A DNA stretch of 64,000 nucleotides, from assembly GCA_022414725.1 (NCBI GenBank), contig CM039462.1, forward strand, positions 16,367,666-16,431,665, written 5' to 3'. The stretch's first letter is position 1; each line of letters starts with the position of its first letter. Under the pieces are notes generated by a model. That model searched no databases. It saw nothing but the letters and a program-made list of their open reading frames with translations, and was not told where the DNA came from. Shown piece after piece: positions 1-12,725 of the stretch. A program made the position numbers and the translations under genes. This DNA comes from Microglena sp. YARC. Lineage: Eukaryota > Chlorophyta > Chlorophyceae > Chlamydomonadales > Chlamydomonadaceae.

Positions 1-3000
1 ACATTTCTCCTGCGCACACTTCAAACCTGTTCGCCCTAAATCAGTGCAGTACTATGTAGCCCCTGCCCTCAGCACGAAATTACACAAAACAAGCACTCCT
101 TAGTGTGCCCATCTTGACCAGACATTTCTCCTGCGCACCACTTCAAACCTGTTCGCCCAATAAATCAGTGCAGTACTATGGTAGCCCTGCCCTCAGCACG
201 AAATTACACAAAACAAGCACTCCTTAGTGTGCCATCTTGACCAGACATTTCTCCTGCGCACCACTTCAAATCTGTTTCCCTAAATCAGTGCAGTACTATG
301 GTAGCCCCTGCCCTCAGCACGAAATTACACAAAACAAGCACTCCTTAGTGTGCCCATCTTGACCAGACATTTCTCCTGCCCGCACCACTTCAAACCTGTT
401 CGCCCTAAATCAGTGCAGTACTATGGTACCCCTGCCCTCAGCACGAAATTACACAAAACAAGCACTCCTTAGTGTGCCCATCTTGACCAGACATTTCTCC
501 TGCGCACCACTTCAAAACCTGTTTTCGCCCTAAATCAGTGCAGTACTATGGTAGCCCCTGCCCTCAGCACGAAATTACACAAAACAAGCACTCCTTAGTG
601 TGCCCATCTTGACCAGACATTTCTCCTGCGCACCACTTCAAACTGTTTTGCCCTAAATCAGTGCAAGTACTATGGTAGCCCCTGCCCTCAGCACGAAATT
701 ACACAAAACAAGCACTCCTTAGTGTGCCCATCTTGACCAGACATTTCTCCTGCGCACCACTTCAAACCTGTTCGCCCTAAATCAGTGCAGTACTATGGTA
801 GCCCCTGCCCTCAGCACGAAATTACACAAAACAAGCACTCCTTAGTGTGCGCACCATCTTGCAAGACATTTCTCCTGCGCACCACTTGAAAGTCGTGCAG
901 TACTATGTAGCCCCTGCCCTCAGCACGAAATTACACAAAACAAGCACTCCTTAGTGTGCCCATCTTGACCAGACATTTCTCCTGCGCACCACTTCAAACC
1001 TGTTTCGCCCTAAATCAGTGCAGTACTATGGTAGCCCCTGCCCTCAGCACGAAATTACACAAAACAAGCACTCCTTAGTGTGCCCATCTTGACCAGACAT
1101 TTCTCCTGCGCACCACTTCAAACCTGTTTGCCCGAAATCAGTGCAGTACTATGGTAGCCCCTGCCCTCAGCACGAAATTACACAAAACAAGCACTCCTTA
1201 GTGTGCCCATCTTGACCAGACATTTCTCCTGCGCACCACTTCAAACCTGTTTGCCCTAAATCAGTGCAGTACTATGGTAGCCCCTGCCCTCAGCACGAAA
1301 TTACACAAAACAAGCACTCCTTAGTGTGCCCATCTTGACCAGACATTTCTCCTGCGCACCACTTCAAACCTGTTCGCCCTAAATCAGTGCAGTACTATGG
1401 TAGCCCCTGCCCTCAGCACGAAATTACACAAAACAAGCACTCCTTAGTGTGCCCATCTTGACCAGACATTTCTCCTGCGCACCACTTCAAACCTGTTCGC
1501 CCTAAATCAGTGCAGTACTATGGTAGCCCCTGCCTCAGCACGAAATTACACAAAACAAGCACTCCTTAGTGTGCCCATCTTGACCAGACATTTCTCCTGC
1601 GCACCACTTCAAACCTGTTTCGCCCTAAATCAGTGCAGTACTATGGTAGCCCCTGCCCTCAGCACGAAATTACACAAAACAAGCACTCCTTAGTGTGCCC
1701 ATCTTGACCAGACATTTCTCCTGCGCACCACTTCAAACCTGTTTGCCCTAAATCAGTGCAGTACTATGGTAGCCCCTGCCCTCAGCACGAAATTACACAA
1801 AACAAGCACTCCTTAGTGTGCCCATCTTGACCAGACATTTCTCCTGCGCACCACTTCAAACCTGTTTCGCCCTAAATCAGTGCAGTACTATGGTACAACA
1901 AAAAGCCCCTGCCCTCAGCACGAAATTACACAAAACAAGCACTCCTTAGTGTGCCCATCTTGACCAGACATTTCCTCCTGCGCACCACTTCAAACCTGTT
2001 TCGCCCTAAATCAGTGCAGTACTATGGTAGCCCCTGCCCTCAGCACGAAATTACACAAAACAAGCACTCCTTAGTGTGCCCATCTTGACCAGACATTTCT
2101 CCTGCGCACCACTTCAAACCTGTTCGCCCTAAATCAGTGCAGTACTATGGTAGCCCCTGCCCTCAGCACGAAATTACACAAAACAAGCACTCCTTAGTGT
2201 GCCCATCTTGACCAGACATTTCTCCTGCGCACCACTTCAAACCTGTTCGCCCTAAATCAGTGCAGTACTATGGTAGCCCCTGCCCTCAGCACGAAATTAC
2301 ACAAAACAAGCACTCCTTAGTGTGCCCATCTTGACCAGACATTTCTCCTGCGCACCACTTCAAAACCTGTTCGCCCTAAATCAGTGCAGTACTATGGTAG
2401 CCCCTGCCCTCAGCACGAAATTACACAAAACAAGCACTCCTTAGTGTGCCCATCTTGACCAGACATTTCTCCTGCGCACCACTTTCAAACCTGTTTGCCC
2501 TAAATCAGTGCAGTACTATGGTAGCCCCTGCCCTCAGCACGAAATTACACAAAACAAGCACTCCTTAGTGTGCCCATCTTGACCAGACATTTCTCCTGCG
2601 CACCACTTCAAACCTGTTTGCCCTAAAATCAGTGCAGTACTATGGTAGCCCCTGCCCTCAGCACGAAATTACACAAAACAAGCACTCCTTAGTGTGCCCA
2701 TCTTGACCAGACATTTCTGCCTGCGCACCATCAAACCTGTTCGCAGCCTAAATCAGTGCAGTACTATGGTAGCCCCTGCCCTCAGCACGAAATTACACAG
2801 AAACAAGCACTCCTTAGTGTGCCCATCTTGACCAGACATTTCTCCTGCGCACCACTTCAAACCTGTTTGCCCTAAATCAGTGCAGTACTATGGTAGCCCC
2901 TGCCCTCAGCACGAAATTACACAAAACAAGCACTCCTTAGTGTGCCCATCTTGACCAGACATTTCTCCTGCGCACCACTTCAAACCTGTTCGCCCTAAAT

Positions 3001-4095
3001 CAGTGCAGTACTATGGTAGCCCCTGCCCTCAGCACGAAATTACACAAAACAAGCACTCCTTAGTGTGCCCATCTTGACCAGACATTTCTCCTGCGCACCA
3101 CTTCAAACCTGTTCGCCCTAAATCAGTGCAATACTATGGTAGCCCCTGCCCTCAGCACGAAATTACACAAAACAAGCACTCCTTAGTGTGCCCATCTTGA
3201 CCAGACATTTCTCCTGCGCACCACTTGAAACCTGTTCGCCCGAAATCAGTGCAGTACTATGGTAGCCCCTGCCCTCAGCACGAAATTACACAAAACAAGC
3301 ACTCCTTAGTGTGCCCATCTTGACCAGACATTTCTCCTGCGCACCACTTCAAACCTGTTTGCCCTAAATCAGTGCAGTACTATGGTAGCCCCTGCCCTCA
3401 GCACGAAATTACACAAAACAAGCACTCCTTAGTGTGCCCATCTTGACCAGACATTTCTCCTGCGCACCACTTCAAACCTGTTCGCCCTAAATCAGTGCAG
3501 TACTATGGTAGCCCCTGCCCTCAGCACGAAATTACACAAAACAAGCACTCCTAAGTGTGCCCATCTTGACCAGACATTTCTCCTGCGCACCACTTCAAAC
3601 CTGTTTGCCCTAAATCAGTGCAGTACTATGGTAGCCCCTGCCCTCAGCACGAAATTACACAAAACAAGCACTCCTTAGTGTGCCCATCTTGACCAGACAT
3701 TTCTCCTGCGCACCACTTCAAACCTGTTCGCCCTAAATCAGTGCAGTACTATGGTAGCCCCTGCCCTCAGCACGAAATTACACAAAACAAGCACTCCTTA
3801 GTGTGCCCATCTTGACCAGACATTTCTCCTGCGCACCACTTCAAACCTGTTTGCCCTAAATCAGTGCAGTACTATGGTAGCCCCTGCCCTCAGCACGAAA
3901 TTACACAAAACAAGCACTCCTTAGTGTGCCCATCTTGACCAGACATTTCCAGCACACCACGTCAAACCTGTTCTCCTTAAAGCAGTGCAGTACTCTAAAA
4001 GCCCCGGCCCTCTGCAAGCAATTACACCAAACAAGCACTACAAAGCAAAAGGTTACACAAAACAAGCACTACTAAGTGTGCCCATCCTGACCAGA
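1..4095. repeat. 123-bp satellite array, about 32 copies
   Basis: A unit of about 123 bp is repeated head to tail from the first base, so the array starts outside the window. Copies are nearly identical; most differences are single-base gains or losses in short homopolymers (the CTGTTCGCC / CTGTTTGCC / CTGTTTTCGCC spot) plus a few larger ones, such as the shortened unit near 870-900 and an insert near 1,896. The last clean unit ends near 3,950, followed by one degenerate unit to about 4,095. No coding potential is seen. Confidence 0.97.
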
Positions 4096-5559
4096 TAAAT
4101 CTCCACACTACACTCGTTTGGTTACCTTAATACCAGGTAGATCAAGGTTAATGGAGTCGAAGTGCAGAGCTTGTTGAAAGCGATTCTTCTGACGACGCAA
4201 GCTTTGGGCATTTATCCGTTTCTGAATCAGGAAGAGGGGTAAGTGACTTTTTTTCATATCTGAAAGTGGTTTTTTCCAGCTTTATGGTTTTAGGCCTCCT
4301 CCAGGAACAGAGTTTTGGTGCTTTTTATAGCTTATAGCAGCTTTTAAGGGCCATTTAGGGCAACACCAAAACTGTTTTTAATCTTTTTTATAGCGACAAT
4401 TTTGCTAAACACAGGGTCAAAACTAGCGATCGCTATATATGGGGGAAAAGATATCCCTGACTGACCCTGAGTGGGGTAAGGGGCTTAATAGGGTGGTAGT
4501 GCGGAAATATTCAGAAGTGGGCAAGAGGTAGAATAATTTCCTGGAAATACATATTAATGCCGACGACGGCAAGCAGCCCAATTGCGGGCTTGAGCCATGT
4601 AACCTAGTTCAAGGTAGGTATAACACAATACCTTCCGAGGAGGTAATCAAACGGCAATCACATGTTTGCAGTCGCTGTCAACCGCCATGAAACCTTTTTC
4701 ATAATTTATACTAAAAATCCAGCATGAGCAAGTTGACTGATACTTCAGTAATATGAGTGGTACCTTAGAATGCTTGCATTGAAATCAGAAGGTGCGGGCT
4801 TCGAATCCCTACTGGTGCGCGTAAGTGTTCGAGGTTGCTGTCAACCCCCATGGTAGCTTTGTCCTGGTCAAGTATCAGCCCGTTCCCTATGGCGGCACGA
4901 CGGGTCTCCCTTAATACCACACCACACCATGCGTTCCCATTACTTATAATGGCCATCACATGAAACTATACATCATCGAAATGTGTACGTGGCTTAACGG
5001 AGTCAAGGGGGACTAATAGATGAGTCATCCACAGGGGGACCCAATATGGTGTGCCATATGGCTTAGAGTTTAGGGTGAAGGTAGAACACTGTGGGGTGCA
5101 CCTTGCATTTGCCTTGTCTTGCCTGCAACGTGCTTGCCTACTTGTATATCATGTATCATTTAAACCAGCTCTTTTTGATACAAGCTCAAGAGAAATGATT
5201 TCTCGCTTCCTTTCCCGATCGCTACGTGAGACCCTGTTTTGGCCGAAATTTTTGCTACATGAGACCCCCGGACCCCCCAGCTATCGGAGCAGGCTCTGCC
5301 CAAAACAAATCCCGGCGCCCTAATAAAGCTACTAGGACTCTGTCCTTGCATTTGCCTGCAGCTTGCTTGCCTACGTGTATATGGTGTGCACATAAATTTC
5401 TTACATGCTGTCACGCGGTAGTCCAAGCTCAGGCGCAGCAGCGGTCTGCGGAAGCATAACCCACAGTAGCTTTCACGCCTCAAGGCAAGACGTTGCAATT
5501 TACATTTTTTTATTATGTGCACATATATAAGGCATAGCCCACATATTCCCATTTTTTGT
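4096..5559. other. Intergenic host DNA, no gene recognised
   Basis: No convincing ORF is present. Two related 45-bp stretches (near 5,100 and 5,345, both with TTGCATTTGCCT and GCTTGCCTAC) form a weak direct repeat. A tRNA-like remnant lies at about 4,748-4,822. Confidence 0.6.
4748..4822 (+). pseudogene. tRNA-like remnant
   Basis: A D-arm/A-box-like GAGTGGTA is followed 45 bases later by a B-box-like TTCGAATCC with an extra C before it. The T stem pairs poorly and no 5' acceptor strand matches the 3' end. It looks like a decayed tRNA or a tRNA-derived SINE head, not a working tRNA gene. Confidence 0.3.
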
Positions 5560-6140
5560 GTGCACATATGATGTCGACCTAAGGCAAGCATGATATCATA
5601 AGGTATCATATGATTCCATACAAACTGCAACATATGATATTGTATATAAATCGTAACTTTAGCCTTGTCAGACTGATATCAAATGATAACATGATATCAT
5701 ATTGCTGTTCTCTGCACATAAATGATCTATAAGCTGATGATGGTGGCGGTGGTGGTGGTGGGGGTGCGGGTGACATGATATCATATAGCAGTTCCCTTCA
5801 TATATGTAGGGATTGGCATATCATATGATGTTGACCAAAGGCGAGTATGATATCATATGATAGCATACAAATTTCATCATATGATATTGCATGTAAACAG
5901 TAACTTGGGCCTAGTCAGACTGCCGGCATCATAAGATATCATATGATGACATGATAGCATATGATATCATATTGCAGTTCCCTTTATATATAGGATCCGC
6001 GTACCGATGGTGGGTGGTGGGTGGGTGGTTGTGCGGGTAGTTGTGTGGGTGGGTGGGCAAGGGTGTGTGTGGTGGGTGTGCAAGTGACATGATATTATAC
6101 CGCCGTTACCTTCATACATAGGATCCATGTGCCGCTCATC
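5560..6140. repeat. AT-palindrome-rich direct repeats
   Basis: Two copies of a roughly 260-bp unit (from about 5,570 and about 5,833) plus a partial third share many palindromic words built on CATATGATATCATATG, followed by a TTGCWGTTCYCT end and a GGTGGT-rich spacer. No ORF is supported here. Confidence 0.7.
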
Positions 6141-6241
6141 TATAATTGTTTTGAGATATAGAATGTTCAATGTTTTGTTGTTATTCATGGAACCTAAAAT
6201 TGTTGTTTTGTGATCGACAAACTAACTCACGGACGTTTTCT

Positions 6242-6997
6242 CTAAATAATCTCTTCTCCATTTTTTAATTCGGGTAAATGGATCCACATGCTGCTCACCT
6301 GCTCCTCAAGGGCTTCAGACATCTCATTTGATTCTCGGTACCTCGTCCAGAGGGCTGGGACTGCTGAGCCAGCTACTGCCAAAACCACCAGCAGCCCCAT
6401 GCAGCGCACCAGCGGGGAGCCAGCTACAGCTGACATTTGGATGGGAGCCTCTGTTAGTGTGAACCTCAAATGCTGCTGCTCCTGCTGGAGGTCCATTGCC
6501 TTGGATGCCTTCTTGCGGAAGACCTTCCTCTTGATAGGGGTGCCCTCGGCCAAGGCCCCCTTGGTCTCCTTGGACACCTCTTCCAGCTGCTCTGATAGCA
6601 GCTTCAAGTTTTGCTCATCAACCTGTGCTGGTGTCTTAGCTCCAGTGATGCGCTGCAGGCTCTCATGCAGGTTGGGGAAAAAGTCGAGGACAAAGATGTA
6701 CACGTCCAACCACCACAATCGCAGCTGCAGGAAAAACTGATCGGCACATGCTTCGAGGAAGAACCCTGCCTCCAGGCTGAGATGCGAGAACTGCTGTGAT
6801 AGTGTGGGTGGAGGAGGCTCGGTGCCTGAGGCCAAGCCATAAATAGGTGCCAACCTGATTTTTAGGTTGGCGGACAGATTGCGCATGCCCCCCTTGTCTC
6901 TCCGCCTAGTAAGGCCTGATCTAAGTCCCAGTGGTGTTTGGGCTGTCGATGGCAAGGCCACGCGAACGCGCTGGAAGGTGGGCACCTGAGGACGCAA
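6242..6997 (-). CDS. Hypothetical membrane protein, possibly plastid-targeted
   Basis: An uninterrupted 251-codon ORF, the only host-side ORF I regard as a likely ordinary gene. The first ~55 residues are rich in Arg, Ser, Thr and Pro and almost free of acidic residues, like a chloroplast transit peptide. Residues ~80-110 form an aromatic hydrophobic stretch (LWWLDVYIFVLDFFP). A charged, coiled-coil-prone stretch follows (~125-160, with LLSEQLEEVSKETK), and a clear transmembrane helix lies at ~195-215 (MGLLVVLAVAGSAVPALW). The C-terminus is short and acidic. I do not recognise the family. It has no frameshift, unlike nearby mobile elements. It could be the last exon of a longer gene, because the start is simply the first Met of the frame. 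Confidence 0.5.
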   Translation of the reverse strand: MRPQVPTFQRVRVALPSTAQTPLGLRSGLTRRRDKGGMRNLSANLKIRLAPIYGLASGTEPPPPTLSQQFSHLSLEAGFFLEACADQFFLQLRLWWLDVYIFVLDFFPNLHESLQRITGAKTPAQVDEQNLKLLSEQLEEVSKETKGALAEGTPIKRKVFRKKASKAMDLQQEQQHLRFTLTEAPIQMSAVAGSPLVRCMGLLVVLAVAGSAVPALWTRYRESNEMSEALEEQVSSMWIHLPELKNGEEII

Positions 6998-7056
6998 GCC
7001 AAGACAGTGAAAGCTGATGTAATGCGGGGCAGCACATTGGTTGGGAGAGTGTCAAG

Positions 7057-7466
7057 TAGATGTCGCTGCAACTTTAGTGAACTAGGATTATGCAGATGAA
7101 GTTGGATTCATGTTTAGGGTTTAGGGTTTAGATGTCGCTGCGTCTTCAGTGAACTGGCATTATGCAGGTGAAGTTGGATTCATGTTTAGGGTTTAGGGTT
7201 TAGGGTTTAGATGTCGCTGCATCTTCAGTGAACTGGCATTATGCAGGTGAAATTGGATTCATGTTTAGGTTTTAGGGTTTAGATGTCGCTGCATCTTCAG
7301 TGGACAGGGATTATGCAGGTGAAATTGGATTCATATTTAGGTTTTAGGGTTTAGATGTCGCTGCATCTTCAGTGGACAGGGATTATGCAGGTGAAATTGG
7401 ATTCATGTTTAGGTTTTAGGGTTTAGATGTCGCTGCATCTTCAGTGGACAGGGATTATGCAGGTAT
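7057..7466. repeat. 72-78 bp tandem repeat carrying TTTAGGG motifs
   Basis: Units begin with ATGTCGCTGC at 7,058, 7,131, 7,209, 7,282, 7,354 and 7,427. Each of the first five ends in one to three plant-type telomere motifs (TTTAGGG or a one-base variant). Unit length varies with the number of telomere motifs. Confidence 0.9.
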
Positions 7467-7665
7467 CTTACAAGCACTTACTTTGCTTTACTTGATGAGC
7501 ACTTACTTTGCTTTGCTTGATAAGCACTGAGTTTGTTGTTTTTGATCAGCACTGAGTGTATCGTATTTGATTAGAACTGAGTGCACCTTACTTGATGAGC
7601 ATTGAGTGTGCTGTATTTGATCAGCACTGGGTATGCTGTGTATGATTAGCACTGTGTGTACTTCA
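7467..7665. repeat. Degenerate ~33-bp tandem repeat
   Basis: Five to six diverged copies of a unit resembling TTGATCAGCACTGAGTGTG follow the telomere-motif repeat directly. The reverse strand is open for 85 codons only because the repeat lacks stops; the peptide is repetitive and not a gene. Confidence 0.7.
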
Positions 7666-10087
7666 AAAAGTTGGATTGACGTAGGGAAGCTCATTTGAAC
7701 AGTCTGGTGCTTGCTCTGGGTTATACAGAGCTGCCCATTTGAGGATGAAGTGAAGGACAAACATTACAACAGAAACCACAACCACTGTGTCAGTCGCTGA
7801 TCATGGTTGATGTATGTGGCTGCCGTGAAGGGGAAAGTCAGAGGATGTATCCTTGCATTAATAATGCTCTGCATGTTAGTACAAGCCGTGCTTGTGTGTC
7901 AAGACAGTGCATGATCGTTATGGTGGGCCCGACAGACCATGTGTGCCCTGGGAGGGTCAACAGCATCAGAAGCCTGAATGATAGCGTAACCAGAACTATG
8001 CACGTAAGCAACACTAACTGATGCAATACTGTAAGAGCCTGTAGAGACCATGCATGTAATCAATGTAATATGGTAGGCTGTCTACCATAGGGCTTCCTAT
8101 CTCCTGAGCTGCAATTGTTGAGTCCTAGACCAAACACAACTGCTCAACATGGCTGTCGATGACACCAGGGCGTGCGGCTGTCGCATGGATTCGTACTGAC
8201 AGGTGCGACTTGATGATCGATGTATTGAATGTACGAACATCGACCTTACTCGCCACGTTACTCGCCCATTCGCTAGCATGCAGAAACAGAGAGAAGGCAG
8301 ACACTAGGATCCGTGGCGTATGGAGCAGCATGTATGCCAACACTTGGAACTGGAGATCCGAAGAGGGCCACAGCGAATGAGAGACAGAGTGGGGTGCGAG
8401 AGAGAACCCAATGCGGGGGAGGAGTAGGATAGCAGGTTTCGCAGTGGGTTGCGCCGGAGATTGACGTAACTGACTGCTCCGATGAAATGAACTCAAACGA
8501 AGCTCCAATGCGTACGCGACATGAGGGCTCTTATATAGTTCCAGCATACGCATTTTTGAAAAACACAACATAATTGACGTGTGCGATATTTGACGTCGTT
8601 GATAATATGCTCGGCTGACATAACATCAGGCGTAAGGTCAGGCAATTATAATCCGCATTCATGCTTCTCACCCGAGCAGTCGGCAACCTGCAAGCAGCAT
8701 TCATCTCCATGACGCGAATAGTTCGAATCCGCCCTTCACCGAACGTTGACGATGCAGGACTAGCGGAGTATAGTAGTATATCTATTGCAAATAAAGGAGA
8801 TGATAGGATGAACAGGTTTTTTGAAAGTGGTTCACAGCTGTTAGCCGCAGAGTGTCCGGGGCTCGCTTTTCCACTCTGTCAGGGCTGACTCTGTCGAACG
8901 GTTTCAAATTCAAATTCCCGAGATATCAGAAGCCACAAAATAGATTTCAATCCCGTTCCCGCCCTCTTTTCGCAAGCGCTGCTTTATCAATGCATACTGA
9001 TCATATGCGCGTACGAAATTTACAGTCTCGAAAGGTTTGAAGCTTACTCAGTACGAGGACGTGGCCCTAGCATTTTTGTAGCTAGTAGCTGACTGTTCCC
9101 CGCTGAGCATGCGCATGCGATATAGACCAGGCTTCTACCTCAATGCGGAGAGATGGCTCCATATACTCCTGGCTCAGTATCTTGTCGGCTTGTCGCATAT
9201 CGTATTTTGCTTAAAAAATCTCTCCCAGCAAATCATTCGATTTGGAGATCCTGCACCCCACCTCCACCATTATTCGAAAGAGAGAATTAAGGGACTTGGC
9301 CATACTGGAATCATCAGCCTTTTCATGATACCACCCTGCATGATACTCAGAGGCTGTGGATCAAAGTCGTGGGTGGTTGGAACTTAGTGGAGCTTAGCAT
9401 TCAGTCAGGTAAGGTCAATCCATGACAAGCTATAGTTTCTGATCTAACAAGTTCAGTAACTCGCACATTGCTGTCAGTTAGATTGTGGCAACCATAGCGT
9501 ACGTTGCATGAGAGTTCACACATCTCAGTAGTGGTCCACACCCGGCATGGGAGTGCTTGAGAAGGCATGCATAAGGCTTACATAGGCTAAAATATTGCGT
9601 ATCCTTGGACGCATCCATGCCAGTTTTTTTCTTTTCAGATCTCTGTAGTCCAGATTGAGTAGCTACTGGGGCTGCCTAAGCCTGATTTCAGGATTGTTGT
9701 GTAGCGTGAAGCGTGGAGGTCGGGGGGGTCATGCGTCGCCGTGCAGCGATGGAATGGCGACGCGTAGTTGGAAAACAAAACTGCCCAGGCTGAAGTATTT
9801 TTTGTCACATCCTTTGCAGGATCCTTTGAAATCCTATAACAGCATGCGACAAGCTTTAATCATGCACTTTGTGAAATCCTTCCAAGGTATTTTAATGCAA
9901 TGAATGCTACACATGTTCATAATTTGCATGCCTGACTGCTTAAGATATAAATATACTAGTCCAAGGAACGTAGTAAGTGTATGCCAAATTGTGTAGGTCT
10001 ATAGGCATTCATCTGTCAAGCTGTGCGAGTGTCGGCACCGAGCATCATACTTATCTCCCGACGACCCTAAGTGCGCCTACTATTTTG
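7666..10087. other. Intergenic host DNA, no gene recognised
   Basis: Only short ORFs without recognisable motifs are present on either strand. I see no RNA gene or repeat array here. Confidence 0.5.
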
Positions 10088-10180
10088 TAGGAGTGGCAAC
10101 ACCATTCGAACTGAATCCTCGGTGCCGCTGCTGGTTTGTGTCAGGAAACCCACCTCCTAGGTTGAAATTCCTTCAATAGC
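10088..10180 (+). mobile_element. SINE-like fragment
   Basis: This ~90-bp stretch (GTAGGAGTGGCAACACC ... CCCACCTCCTAGG) matches copies at 19.06-19.18, 21.72-21.84 and 22.97-23.07 kb, and the tail copies at 17.56 and 24.37 kb. Other copies end in a long A tract, as retroposed elements do; here no A tail is visible, so this copy is diverged or truncated. Confidence 0.6.
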
Positions 10181-10197
10181 ACATAAAACAAATCCTG

Positions 10198-12035
10198 CAC
10201 ATCCTCATGCATCCTGTATATCCTTATTCATCTTGTACATCTCCTTTGATCATGTACATCCTCATTCATCCTGTACATCTTATATCATCATGTACATCCT
10301 CATTCATCATGTACAACTTCTTTCATCCTGTACATCCTCATTCATCCTGTACATCTTCTATCATCATGTACATCCTCATTCATCCTGTACATCTTGATGC
10401 ATCCTCATGCATCCTCATTCATCCTGTACATCCTAATCCATCCTCTACATCCTTATGCATCCTGTACATCCTCTTTCATCATGTAAACCCTCATACATAT
10501 TGTACATCATCATTCATCATGTACACCCTCAAGCATCCTGTACATCCTCATTCATCATGTACACCCCCATGCTTCATGTACATCCTCATTCATAATATAC
10601 ATCCGAATTCATCCTCTACATCCTATTGCATCAGGTACACTCTAATGTATTCTGCGCACCCTCATTCATCAGGTACATCTTCTTTCATCCTGTACATCCT
10701 CATCCATCATGTACATCCGTATTCATCGTGTACATCCTCATTCATCCTGTCCATCCAAATTCATTCTGTACATCCTCATGCATTCTGTACACCCTCATTC
10801 ATCATGTACATCCACTTTCATCATGTACATCTTCTTTCATCCTATACTTCTTGATGCATCCTCAAGAGACCTCATGCATCCTTTACATCCTCATTCATCA
10901 TGTACTTCCACATTCATCATGTACATCCGCAGTCATCATATATATCATGTATATCATCATGCATCCTAAACATCCTCATTCATCATGTGCATCTTCTTTC
11001 CTTCTATACATCCTAATTCATTCTGCATATCCACATTCATCATGTACATCCTCATGCATCATGTACATCTTCTTTCATCATATACATCATGTACATCATC
11101 ATGCATCATGCACAACAGCATGCATCCAGAATATCCTCATTCATCATGTACATCCTTATGCATCATGTACATCCTCGTTCATCATATACATCTTTTTTCA
11201 TCTTGTACATCCTATTTCATGCTGTACATCCCCATTCATTCTGTACATCTTCTTTCATCCTATACATCTCAATTCATTTTGTGTATCCCCATTCATCATG
11301 CACATCCTCATTCACAATGTACATCTTCTTTCATCATATACATCATGTACATCATCATGCATCATGCACATCCGCATGCATCCTGACAACCTCATTCATC
11401 CTGTACATCTTCTTTCATCCTGTACATCCACATTCGTCATGTAAATCATAGTGCCTCCTGTACATCCTCATTCATCATGTACATCCTAATTCATCATATA
11501 CATCGTCTTTCAACCTGTACATCATAATTCATGTTGTACATCCTCATTCGTCCTGTACATCCTCATTCATCCTGTACATCTTCTTTCTTACTGTACATCC
11601 TCATTTGCCCTGTAAATCCTGATGCATCTTGTACATCCTCATTCATCCGGTACATCCTAATTCATCCTCTACTTCTTCTTTCATCATGTAAATCCTCATT
11701 CATCTTATACATCTTCTTTCATCCTATACATCCTAATTCATCATGTACATCCTCATTCATCTTGTACATCCTCATATATCCTGTACATTTTCTTTCATCC
11801 TGTACATTTCCTTTCATCCCATACATCCTAATTCATCATGTACATCCTCATATTCCTGTACATCCTCATTCATCCAGTACATTTCTTTCATCCCAATGCA
11901 TCCTATACATCCTAATTCATGCTGTACATCCTCATTCATCCTGTGCACCCTCATTTATCATGTACATCCGCATTTATCATGTACATCCTCATGCATCCTG
12001 TACATTCTCACCTATCATGTACATCCTGTACAGCT
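10198..12035. repeat. 19-bp minisatellite, about 95 copies
   Basis: The unit is CATCCTGTACATCCTCATT with frequent substitutions (CATCATG, TCTTCTTT). Nineteen is not a multiple of three, so each frame cycles through the unit every 57 bp; the unit has no plus-strand stops, and long His/Ser/Cys-rich plus-strand ORFs appear in all three frames. These are artefacts of the repeat. Confidence 0.97.
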
Positions 12036-12239
12036 CAATTAGTCCTCATGGGGAAACACGCATCCTCAACACAGTGCAACCGCATGAGGGTGGATAAAAG
12101 CCCTCGGTGTTCTGCATTTGTTCGAGGGCACAAATTACCAACACTAAAGATTAGATAGCATATTGATCCCAACACAACCCAACACACACATCAATTATTC
12201 ACGACAGTGAATTCATCCAATGCCTTGGAAACATTGTTG

Positions 12240-12624
12240 GGATTGGTGATGATGATGGTGGCGTTGATGATGATTATTATGGTGGTGTAGGTTATGATGG
12301 CGTTGGAGACGATGATCATGATTGTGGTCTTGTTGGTGCTGAAGGTGGCGTTGGATAAGGTGGCGTTGGTGCATATGGTGGCGTTGGTGATGATGATGAT
12401 GATGATGATGATGGCGTTAGTTATGGTGGCGTTGGTGATGATGATGATAATGGCGTTGGTTATGGTGGCGTTGGTGATGATGATGATAATGGCGTTGGTT
12501 ATGGTGGCGTTGGTGATGATGATGATAATGGCGTTGGTTATGGTGGTGTTGGTGCATATGGTGATGTTGGTGATAATGATGGCGGCGTTGGTTGTAGTGG
12601 CGTTGGTGCATATGGTGGCGTTGG

Positions 12625-12659
<35 letters not shown>

Positions 12660-12725
12660 GCGTTGGTTATGGTGGCCTTGGGGCATATGGTGGCGTTGGT
12701 GATGATGATGGTGGTGGTGATTTAT
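12240..12725. repeat. GAT-rich compound minisatellite
   Basis: Runs of GATGAT alternate with GGCGTTGGTTATGGT; a 48-bp higher-order unit repeats three times at about 12,418-12,550. Both strands are open (Met/Val/Leu-rich and His-rich), which reflects composition and not coding. Confidence 0.93.

Noticed and set aside
1..4095. CRISPR-like array
   Set aside because: The whole 123-bp unit is repeated without unique spacers, and the context is eukaryotic.
10207..12158. His/Ser/Cys-rich plus-strand ORFs up to 272 codons
   Set aside because: They follow the 19-bp minisatellite in every frame and have no non-repeat sequence.
12417..12686. His-rich minus-strand protein
   Set aside because: Direct product of GAT/ATC repeats.
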